From: Cytophagales bacterium | GTDB lineage: Bacteria; Bacteroidota; Bacteroidia; Cytophagales; Cyclobacteriaceae | DNA: 5,008 bases | Direction of reading: 5' to 3' | Assembly: GCA_003537495.1 (NCBI GenBank) | Contig: DPSB01000317.1 | Span: 1 to 5,008, forward strand | Part shown: piece after piece, positions 1 through 4,529 of the stretch | Position numbering within the stretch: the stretch's first letter is position 1 | How the letters are laid out: each line of letters begins with the position of its first letter | Program-made: the position numbers and the translations under genes | The notes under the pieces: model-generated | Told to the model about the DNA's origin: nothing | The model's input: the letters and a program-made list of their open reading frames with translations, nothing else | The model's database searches: none

Positions 1-8
1 ACCTTCGT

Positions 9-80
9 AACCGAACAACCAGCAACTAGAAGCCAGTTACCAGTAACCTAATAAACTGGCAACCTGCAACCGGAAACCGA
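9..80. repeat. Degenerate heptanucleotide array, unit AACCNGN
   Basis: C/A-rich low-complexity tract directly after the stop codon of the deacylase gene. AACC-like cores (AACC, AACT, AGCC, TACC) recur in a 7-nt register at about 17, 24, 31, 38, 45, 61, 68 and 75, with the register disturbed around 52-60. A 7-bp inverted repeat (GCCAGTT 32-38, AACTGGC 54-60) lies inside it and could form a hairpin in the deacylase transcript. No T-tract follows on either strand, so it is not a classical intrinsic terminator. The tract appears non-coding. The heptad family differs in sequence from the two WATTRGG arrays near 1055-1122 and 1510-1551 but shares the 7-nt period. Confidence 0.65.
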
Positions 81-81
81 T

Positions 82-1053
82 TCACTCCTCCCCACCATCA
101 ATCTTGCAGAAGTTATCCATACCAATGTGCAGTAGCGCATCGCCTGCATTTACAACCGGATGATTGTTTAAGCCGACCACATAACCACTTGATGGCGATT
201 TAACCGTTTCTTTAAACTCACCAAATGGATCGGTGATGGTACCTACCATCTGATTCTTATTTACAAAGTCGCCACTCTTAATGGTAGCTTGAAACAAGCC
301 GGCATGTTGTGCACGGGCCCAGGATGAGTTCCAGATAATTTTATTGGCTTCTTTCGGTTCGGGGGCTTCATCAATCATGTTGAGATGCTTCATCAACCGG
401 AGTGTGCCGCTTATGCCATCTTCAATCGCTTGCTGATCGAAGCGTAATGATTCACCACCCTCGTACACAATTATATTTTTATTCAACTTGGCTGCCTGCT
501 GGCGAATAGAGTGTGGCCTGAATGGAGAATCAATTGTAAAGGGAGCATGGAAAGCATTCGCCAGTTCAACATTCTTTTCATCGGCCATTACGCAACGTAT
601 CTGCGGATAGTTGGTACGCATGGCACCTCCGGTATGAAAATCAATTCCATAATCGATATACGGAATAATATCGTGGGTAATATGATACGCTACGCGCGAG
701 GCGAGCGAACCATTTTTGCTTCCCGGAAAGGAACGGTTTACATCTTTACCATCGGGTACTTCGCGCGAGTAATTTAAAAACCCATAGATGTTGATGATGG
801 GCATGCAGATAACAGTGCCGCGCTTCACGCGATTATAACCCAGATCCAAAATTCTGCGCACAATTTCCATCCCGTTAATTTCATCGCCATGCATACCTGC
901 GGTAAGTGCCAGCACCGGCCCCGGTTCCAATCCCCGAAAGGCATAAATAGGTGTATCGATTTGCGTACGCGAAGGTAGCCGAGCAATGTTAATGATAATC
1001 TCTTTGAATTCGCCTGGCCGTATGTGTTGACCAGCAATGGTTACGTCTTTCAT
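82..1053 (-). CDS. Succinylglutamate desuccinylase/aspartoacylase (ASTE/ASPA) family zinc hydrolase
   Basis: A 323-residue cytosolic metallohydrolase of the M14-like AstE/aspartoacylase family, which cleaves amide bonds of N-acyl amino acids such as N-acetyl-aspartate or N-succinyl-glutamate. Visible signatures are the zinc-binding HGDE (H55, E58), the substrate-binding NR in DVNRSFPG (104-111), the third zinc ligand H140 in DFHTGG, and the likely catalytic E198 in YEGGES. Residues about 250-311 look like the C-terminal beta-barrel, lipoyl-like domain typical of the longer bacterial members. There is no signal peptide. The ATG at 1053 is the first start in the frame and agrees with family length. 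It lies downstream of rimK and the retropepsin-like gene, separated from them by the four-helix element. No promoter of its own was seen, so co-transcription is likely. The exact substrate cannot be read from sequence; the context suggests a glutamyl or N-acyl-glutamyl compound. Confidence 0.9.
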   Translation of the reverse strand: MKDVTIAGQHIRPGEFKEIIINIARLPSRTQIDTPIYAFRGLEPGPVLALTAGMHGDEINGMEIVRRILDLGYNRVKRGTVICMPIINIYGFLNYSREVPDGKDVNRSFPGSKNGSLASRVAYHITHDIIPYIDYGIDFHTGGAMRTNYPQIRCVMADEKNVELANAFHAPFTIDSPFRPHSIRQQAAKLNKNIIVYEGGESLRFDQQAIEDGISGTLRLMKHLNMIDEAPEPKEANKIIWNSSWARAQHAGLFQATIKSGDFVNKNQMVGTITDPFGEFKETVKSPSSGYVVGLNNHPVVNAGDALLHIGMDNFCKIDGGEE

Positions 1054-1054
1054 T

Positions 1055-1122
1055 TCTTAGGTATTGGGAGATTGGGTATTAGGCATTAGGGGATTTGGTA
1101 TTAGGAATTGGGAGGAGTTGGG
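1055..1122. repeat. Left heptad array, unit WATTRGG (inverted partner of 1510-1551)
   Basis: Read on the plus strand this is a run of 7-nt units: TATTGGG (1062-1068), GATTGGG (1070-1076), TATTAGG (1077-1083), CATTAGG (1084-1090), GATTTGG (1092-1098), TATTAGG (1099-1105) and AATTGGG (1106-1112), with single-base slips between some units. Positions 1097-1113 are a perfect 17-bp inverted match to 1516-1532. The array fills the gap before the deacylase gene and runs into the four-helix gene, encoding its last residues and stop codon. Confidence 0.75.
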
Positions 1123-1472
1123 CCGAGTGTATTGATGTATGCGTTTATTCTCTTGCCTAAGAGATCAAGTTCGTTGGTCAGCGAATTAAATTGTTGTTCT
1201 TCGATCAGGTTATGATTAAAGGCCTTCGTTAACCAGGTTTTAGTTTCGAACAATGAGCCTCTGGCAAAATAAGAGAAGTTTCTTGTTTCTTTAAAGTGAT
1301 AACGACCAAGCCCTTCTGATAAATTTGCGCTTATTGAATCTGCAGACTTAACTAACTGCTTCCCGATGGTATCCTTTTCAAAATACTTCCAGGTGTCAAC
1401 TAAATTCCAAACCTGTTCGCCCAACACCATAGCCTGATTATAAATCTTAAAATCTTCAAGTGTTGTAATCAT
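1101..1472 (-). CDS. Four-helix-bundle protein, S23 / 23S rRNA-intervening-sequence family
   Basis: A 123-residue protein, the usual length for this family, and predicted to be four long helices. Recognition rests on the family pattern DTIGKQLVKSADSISANLSEG (34-54) followed by the aromatic and basic stretch RNFSYFARGSLFETKTWL (64-81). Homologues are encoded inside 23S rRNA intervening sequences of Leptospira and others, occur as free-standing genes in many Bacteroidota, and include the Avd accessory protein of diversity-generating retroelements. No reverse transcriptase or variable repeat is present here, so an Avd role is not supported. Biochemical function is unknown; nucleic-acid binding is suspected for the family. 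The ATG at 1472 has no clear Shine-Dalgarno. The last residues (about 117-123, ending PTPPNS) are encoded by the heptad array, and the gene separates rimK from the deacylase gene, which suggests later insertion. Confidence 0.88.
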   Translation of the reverse strand: MITTLEDFKIYNQAMVLGEQVWNLVDTWKYFEKDTIGKQLVKSADSISANLSEGLGRYHFKETRNFSYFARGSLFETKTWLTKAFNHNLIEEQQFNSLTNELDLLGKRINAYINTLGPTPPNS

Positions 1473-1509
1473 ACCTTAAAAAATTTACGATTATAAAAAG
1501 TTCAATTCA

Positions 1510-1551
1510 CCCAATTCCCAATTCCTAATACCCAATTCCTAATTCCCAATT
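1510..1551. repeat. Right heptad array: six in-register units of WATTRGG on the minus strand
   Basis: Read on the minus strand from 1551 down to 1510 this is exactly six 7-nt units with no slip: AATTGGG, AATTAGG, AATTGGG, TATTAGG, AATTGGG and AATTGGG. The first unit begins within the rimK TAA stop codon (1550-1552). G-runs recur every seven bases on the minus (coding-sense) strand. Segment 1516-1532 is a perfect 17-base inverted match to 1097-1113, so the transcript could pair across the four-helix ORF. Confidence 0.8.
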
Positions 1552-2461
1552 ATGCATTAATCTTATCCTTCTGTATTTTCTTCTTCCCCGCATGTTTTTC
1601 CAGGTACTGATAAATCTTTCCGGCAATATCAACTTTGGTGGCGCCTTCAATTCCTTCCAGTCCGGGTGAGGAGTTTACTTCTATAATCAACGGGCCACGC
1701 TTAGAGGGCAGCATATCCACACCCGCCACACCGAGGCCCATTTTTTTTGTGGCTTCAATGGCAGCATGTTTTTCATGTCGATCGAGTTTAACCACAGTAG
1801 CCACGCCACCGCGATGCAGGTTGGATCGAAATTCACCTTCACGTGTTGCCTGGCGTTTCATGGCACCTACTACTTCTCCATTCACCACAAACGCACGAAT
1901 GTCTGAACCTTTAGCTTCTTTAATAAACTCCTGCACAATAATGCGGGTCTTCACACCATGAAAAGCTTCGATTACAGATTGCGCAGCTTTTTTATTTTCT
2001 GCTAATACAACTCCAAGTCCTTGTGTGCCTTCCAACAGTTTAATTACAACTGGTGCTCCGCCCACCGCCTCAATTACACCTTCTGTATCGCGACTGTAAT
2101 CCATGAAAATGGTTTTGGGCAAACCCAAGCCTGCGCGTGAAAGTATTTGCAGACTTCGCAGCTTATCGCGCGAGCGAATCAACGCCTGCGATTCAACGGC
2201 TGTAAAAACTTTCATCATTTCAAATTGACGTACAACTGCTGCTCCATAAAAAGTTACGGACGCACCAATACGCGGAATGATGGCATCGAAATAATCCAAT
2301 CGTTTGCCATTGTACCACACCATGGGATTTTTCTTTTCAATCAGCAACACGCATTTCATGTGGTCGATGATTTCTACCTTATGTCCCCGCTTTTCACCGG
2401 CTTCCTTCAGTCGTTTGGTAGAATACAACTTGGGGTTTCTGGATAATATGGCAATGTTCAT
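1550..2461 (-). CDS. rimK: RimK, ribosomal protein S6--L-glutamate ligase (ATP-grasp)
   Basis: A 303-residue ATP-grasp ligase (E. coli RimK is 300) that adds glutamate residues to the C-terminus of ribosomal protein S6 and can make poly-alpha-glutamate. The N-terminal domain opens with [18 protein letters not shown] and carries IPRIG (62-66). The ATP-grasp core shows the glycine-rich loop [12 protein letters not shown] (144-155), [13 protein letters not shown] (177-189), FRSNLHRGG (211-219), and Mg/ATP ligands D249, E261 and N263 within [12 protein letters not shown] (261-272). All key residues are intact. A lysine-rich tail (about 289-300) follows. The start ATG overlaps the upstream gene's TGA (ATGA, 2458-2461), which points to translational coupling with the retropepsin-like protein. 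The stop codon lies in the first heptad of the 1510-1551 array. Lysine- or NAAG-type ligases of the same fold are alternatives, but similarity to true RimK is strong throughout. Confidence 0.95.
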   Translation of the reverse strand: MNIAILSRNPKLYSTKRLKEAGEKRGHKVEIIDHMKCVLLIEKKNPMVWYNGKRLDYFDAIIPRIGASVTFYGAAVVRQFEMMKVFTAVESQALIRSRDKLRSLQILSRAGLGLPKTIFMDYSRDTEGVIEAVGGAPVVIKLLEGTQGLGVVLAENKKAAQSVIEAFHGVKTRIIVQEFIKEAKGSDIRAFVVNGEVVGAMKRQATREGEFRSNLHRGGVATVVKLDRHEKHAAIEATKKMGLGVAGVDMLPSKRGPLIIEVNSSPGLEGIEGATKVDIAGKIYQYLEKHAGKKKIQKDKINA

Positions 2462-2883
2462 GTGCCTTGGGTTTTGTGTTGGTAAGATAAGTCATTTTTA
2501 GTGACGTCAATCAGAAAGCGGTCACGCAATATTTTACGACCCAATAGTACCGGAAATTTCAGATTACCCCGATTGCTTAATGAGAATTCGGCCCGGATTA
2601 AATGATGATAAATTCTTATAGTAGTCTTAATTACGTAACGTAGCTCGGCTTCACCAAACGAGTTTTTGATTTCGCGTTGTTTGAATTTTTTAAAGACATA
2701 TTTTTTACCGGTAAACTCCGGATGTTCTTCATCCAATAGTACAAATTCAAGGTTGCCATCAATTACTTCTACCCGCGAACAATGTAAACTACAATTATAG
2801 GCACCGGTATCAATTTTAGCATGAATATCGGTTAACCCCAATTTGGGTAAGTCCACACGATCAGATCGGCCAAGTGTTAACAT
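2458..2883 (-). CDS. Retropepsin-like 'ATP-dependent zinc protease' (RimK/LysX-associated, RimB-type)
   Basis: A 141-residue protein of the PF05618-type family. It is named a zinc protease in databases but has a retropepsin-like aspartic-protease fold. The hallmark is KIDTGA (23-28; catalytic-type D25-T-G), followed by a basic/serine/glycine strand (R70, K73, S75, G77) and the C-terminal [18 protein letters not shown] (110-127). There is no signal peptide or metal-binding HExxH. It overlaps rimK by 4 bp, a pairing known from other bacteria. In Pseudomonas the RimB protein of this family is reported to act with RimK in controlling S6 glutamylation, so a role trimming glutamate tails or regulating RimK is plausible but inferred here. 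The ATG at 2883 lies about 28 bases after the T-tract of the preceding terminator, with no obvious promoter. Cys31 and Cys35 close to the DTG motif are a local peculiarity. Confidence 0.87.
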   Translation of the reverse strand: MLTLGRSDRVDLPKLGLTDIHAKIDTGAYNCSLHCSRVEVIDGNLEFVLLDEEHPEFTGKKYVFKKFKQREIKNSFGEAELRYVIKTTIRIYHHLIRAEFSLSNRGNLKFPVLLGRKILRDRFLIDVTKNDLSYQHKTQGT

Positions 2884-2911
2884 AATTTAAGCTATGCAGA
2901 AATTTTGAAAT

Positions 2912-2938
2912 AAAAAAAGCCCCGGTAAATCAGGGCTT
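2912..2938 (-). terminator. Intrinsic terminator after the second DUF2911 gene
   Basis: On the minus strand AAGCCC (2938-2933) pairs with GGGCTT (2922-2917) across a 10-base loop, and the stem runs into a T7 tract (2918-2912). It starts about 20 bases after the DUF2911 stop codon at 2959. The plus strand has no T-run after the stem, so it works in one direction only. Confidence 0.85.
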
Positions 2939-2958
2939 ATGAATGCATTATGAAAGTA

Positions 2959-3504
2959 TTAGTACTTGATGGGCACCCGTACAAGGGTGTTTTCCCAGGC
3001 AATAACCATTGCATCTTTGCCATCGAACATGATGGTGAAAGCCTCCACCTCAGCTTCTGGTTTGCCAACCGGAACTTTAATGCGGGCTACATCTTTCGAT
3101 TCTTCGTACTCGTAAGCACCCCAGGTATCCAGTTTGGTATTAAAGATAATAGTCCACTCAGTTTTATCAGGGATTGCATACATGGTGTAGGTACCCGCTT
3201 TTACAACCTTATCACCGAAAGTAATATCCTGATAAAGTTTTATTTCAGTTGCTTCATTAGCACCCAGACGCCATACTTTTCCAAATGCTTCGGTGCCACC
3301 TAACATAGTGCGACCTTTTTTGGAAGGACGGCCATAGACTACTTTAGCCAAGGGAGCGGTATTGCGTCCGTTCGGGCGGAAGTAGGCAATATCAGCCGGG
3401 CTTGGATCAAGGCCCGGAAGTTTTTGAGCAGTTGAATCCAATGTTCCAATTATCAGAAAGAAAGCTGTTGCTAACAGTGCGAAATGTGTGTTTTGTTTTT
3501 TCAT
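2959..3504 (-). CDS. Exported DUF2911 family protein (paralogue A)
   Basis: A 181-residue protein of unknown function. An N-terminal signal peptide (basic MKKQNTH, hydrophobic residues about 8-20) has a likely signal peptidase I site after STA (A26|Q27), so it should be periplasmic. The DUF2911 domain spans about 55-180. Its diagnostic motifs are VVYGRPSKKGR (55-65), GKVWRLGANEAT (75-86), AGTYTMYAIP (103-112), the WG pair at 128-129 and AWENT (169-173). The ligand or reaction of this domain is not known to me. It is a tandem paralogue of the gene at 3575-4087, with roughly a third of residues shared by eye, and is likely a lineage-level duplication. It is preceded by that gene's terminator and followed by its own. 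No clear TAnnTTTG promoter was seen in the 70-base gap, so expression may depend on readthrough or an atypical promoter. No Shine-Dalgarno precedes the ATG at 3504. Confidence 0.9.
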   Translation of the reverse strand: MKKQNTHFALLATAFFLIIGTLDSTAQKLPGLDPSPADIAYFRPNGRNTAPLAKVVYGRPSKKGRTMLGGTEAFGKVWRLGANEATEIKLYQDITFGDKVVKAGTYTMYAIPDKTEWTIIFNTKLDTWGAYEYEESKDVARIKVPVGKPEAEVEAFTIMFDGKDAMVIAWENTLVRVPIKY

Positions 3505-3535
3505 AAGCTTGTTAATATTACTTAAGCCAATTTAT

Positions 3536-3563
3536 AAAAAAAGCCCGTGTTGTTCAGGGCTTT
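3536..3563 (-). terminator. Intrinsic terminator after the first DUF2911 gene
   Basis: On the minus strand AAAGCCC (3563-3557) pairs with GGGCTTT (3546-3540) across a 10-base loop, leading into a T7 tract (3542-3536). It starts 12 bases after the stop at 3575. Stem, loop length and flank (AAGCCCTGA) are almost the same as in the terminator at 2912-2938. It lies only about 31 bases upstream of the next ATG (3504). Confidence 0.87.
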
Positions 3564-3574
3564 CGTTTTATATC

Positions 3575-4087
3575 TTATCCTTTCGTGATTTTAAATCCAA
3601 CCTGGGTATTCTCCCACTTTAATACTACTTGACTTTTTCCGGCTTCAATGGTAAATGTTTCTACAAAGGCCGAAGTTTTTGAAGGTTTCACTTTCACACG
3701 AACCACATCCTTTGCATCAGAATAGTCATACGGACTTCCGTCTGCTTGCTTGTTAATAATGATTACCCATTCGTTTTCGCCAGGAATAGTAAACAACCCG
3801 TATTTACCTTTTGCTATAGCCTGGCCTTCAAGTTTTACGTTTCCGCTAAACTCTATGCTTGTTGTAGCATTAGCACCCGTACGCCAAACTTCTCCGTAAG
3901 GAACTAAGTCACCCATAATCTTACGTCCTTTTGCCGATGGCTGGTGATAATCAATAGTAACCTTTACACCATCAATAGTGCCTTCTGCTTTGGCTGGTGG
4001 ACTGGCTGGTTTTTTGTCTTGCGCAAATACGCTTGCACAAAGTGCTACCGCGAACAGGGTGAGAGTCAGACTCAATAGTTTTTTCAT
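3575..4087 (-). CDS. Exported DUF2911 family protein (paralogue B)
   Basis: A 170-residue exported protein of unknown function. The signal peptide is MKKLLSLTLTLFAVALCASVFA, with likely cleavage after A22. Cys17 is not in a proper lipobox (Leu at -1), so a lipoprotein is unlikely. A short Lys/Pro-rich linker (24-33) precedes the DUF2911 domain, about 40-168, with DYHQPSAKGR (46-55), GEVWRTGANATT (65-76), KGKYGLFTIP (93-102) and KWENT (157-161). Compared with paralogue A, YGRPS is replaced by YHQPS and GANEAT by GANATT, so the two copies have diverged at the most conserved positions and may not bind the same partner. It has its own Bacteroidota-type promoter (4132-4160) and terminator (3536-3563), which makes a monocistronic unit likely. 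The ATG at 4087 starts a perfect signal peptide, which supports the chosen start. Confidence 0.9.
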   Translation of the reverse strand: MKKLLSLTLTLFAVALCASVFAQDKKPASPPAKAEGTIDGVKVTIDYHQPSAKGRKIMGDLVPYGEVWRTGANATTSIEFSGNVKLEGQAIAKGKYGLFTIPGENEWVIIINKQADGSPYDYSDAKDVVRVKVKPSKTSAFVETFTIEAGKSQVVLKWENTQVGFKITKG

Positions 4088-4106
4088 AGAATTGATTGTT
4101 TAATTA

Positions 4107-4117
4107 CTGTTTAACAG
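4107..4117. promoter_or_regulatory. Dyad CTGTTTAACAG, possible operator (downstream copy)
   Basis: An 11-bp perfect dyad (CTGTT-T-AACAG) in the predicted 5' leader of the DUF2911 gene starting at 4087. It matches the pattern CTGTnnnACAG, as does the dyad at 4181-4191, and the two centres are 74 bp apart, close to seven helical turns. A shared regulator is inference only; short AT-rich dyads also arise by chance. Confidence 0.35.
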
Positions 4118-4128
4118 AACGGAATGTA

Positions 4129-4149
4129 GTTCAAATATAGCTTTTGAAC
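4129..4149. promoter_or_regulatory. Inverted repeat GTTCAAA-N7-TTTGAAC overlapping the promoter
   Basis: A perfect 7-bp inverted repeat: GTTCAAA at 4129-4135 and TTTGAAC at 4143-4149, with a 7-base centre. One arm overlaps the TTTG of the predicted -7 element (4132-4139), so a protein bound here would block or modulate RNA polymerase. It lacks a T-tract on the minus strand, so it is not a terminator for the thioredoxin gene. Confidence 0.4.
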
Positions 4150-4160
4150 ACACTCTTAAA
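4132..4160 (-). promoter_or_regulatory. Bacteroidota-type promoter for the DUF2911 gene at 3575-4087
   Basis: On the minus strand TATATTTG (4139-4132) fits the -7 consensus TAnnTTTG exactly. TTTA (4160-4157), 17 bases upstream, fits the -33 TTTG element at three of four positions. The start codon at 4087 is about 44 bases further on, giving a leader of ordinary length. The spacing is slightly shorter than the commonly quoted 19-21. Confidence 0.55.
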
Positions 4161-4180
4161 CGATGATGCGAGGAATTGTT

Positions 4181-4191
4181 CTGTAATACAG
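4181..4191. promoter_or_regulatory. Dyad CTGTAATACAG, possible operator (upstream copy)
   Basis: An 11-bp perfect dyad (CTGTA-A-TACAG) about 20 bases upstream of the predicted -33 element. It has the same CTGTnnnACAG form as the dyad at 4107-4117, and together the two bracket the promoter. Operator function is inferred from form and position only. Confidence 0.35.
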
Positions 4192-4226
4192 ATCATTTTA
4201 CAAAAAATTAACAGAAACGGAGAGGT

Positions 4227-4529
4227 TTAAACGAACAGCTCTATCTGTCGTTTTAGAAATTCTGTGGGCACAACCCCAGATTGACGCCATTTAGCTTCGC
4301 CATTCTTAAAAATAATCAATGTTGGAACTCCCTGAACCTGAAATTGCTGAGCTAACATGGGGTTTTTATCCACATCAATTTTTACGATGCGTACTTTATC
4401 GCCCACTTTTCCTTTTAGTTCTTCCAGAATTGGAGCCATCATTTTGCAAGGCCCACACCATTCGGCAGAAAAATCTACCAGCGTGGGTTTTTCGCTGTTA
4501 ATGATTTCTGAAAAACTTCCTGTTGCCAT
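4227..4529 (-). CDS. trxA: Thioredoxin
   Basis: A 100-residue cytosolic thioredoxin, slightly shorter than E. coli TrxA (about 108), and a general protein disulfide reductase fed by thioredoxin reductase and NADPH. It has the redox motif WCGPC (24-28; C25 and C28), the buried acid D19, K50 at the position equivalent to E. coli K57, the cis-proline P69 in GVPTL, and a typical C-terminal helix. There is no signal peptide. The ATG at 4529 directly follows the TAA of the OsmC-type gene (4530-4532) with no spacer and no Shine-Dalgarno, so translation is probably coupled. The context suggests it may serve as electron donor to that peroxidase, though OsmC/Ohr proteins are classically reduced by lipoylated proteins. 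No intrinsic terminator was seen after its stop. Confidence 0.95.
   Translation of the reverse strand: MATGSFSEIINSEKPTLVDFSAEWCGPCKMMAPILEELKGKVGDKVRIVKIDVDKNPMLAQQFQVQGVPTLIIFKNGEAKWRQSGVVPTEFLKRQIELFV

Larger units (their letters stand above)
1055..1551. other. Putative S23/IVS-like element: four-helix ORF between inverted heptad arrays
   Basis: Composite unit of about 0.5 kb. It consists of an S23-family ORF (1101-1472), an AT-rich leader (1473-1509) and two WATTRGG heptad arrays facing each other in inverted orientation. Sequence shows the arrays, a 17-bp perfect inverted repeat (1097-1113 with 1516-1532) and their intimate contact with the rimK stop codon and the four-helix C-terminus. 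From family knowledge, S23 ORFs lie in 23S rRNA intervening sequences whose ends pair into a stem. That this unit inserted as a block between rimK and the deacylase gene is inference. No target-site duplication was recognised and no transposase is present. Confidence 0.4.

Noticed and set aside
9..80. CRISPR array
   Set aside because: The repeated unit is only 7 nt and degenerate, with no constant-length spacers and no cas genes nearby.
511..777. Plus-strand open frame opposite the deacylase gene
   Set aside because: Antisense to the zinc-site region of a well-supported gene; no domain seen.
1490..1495. TATAAT (minus strand) upstream of the four-helix gene as a sigma-70 -10 box
   Set aside because: No -35 partner at suitable spacing, and Bacteroidota promoters use TAnnTTTG; expected by chance in an AT-rich leader.
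1055..1551. Insertion sequence or diversity-generating retroelement around the four-helix gene
   Set aside because: No transposase, reverse transcriptase, template/variable repeat pair or clear target-site duplication; only the looser S23/IVS-like reading is supported.
2950..3303. Plus-strand open frame opposite DUF2911 paralogue A
   Set aside because: No recognisable domain, and it lies antisense to a gene with a clear signal peptide and family motifs.
4014..4087. Lipoprotein signal in DUF2911 paralogue B (Cys17)
   Set aside because: The residue before the Cys is Leu, which does not fit a lipobox, and a good signal peptidase I site (VFA|Q) lies further on.
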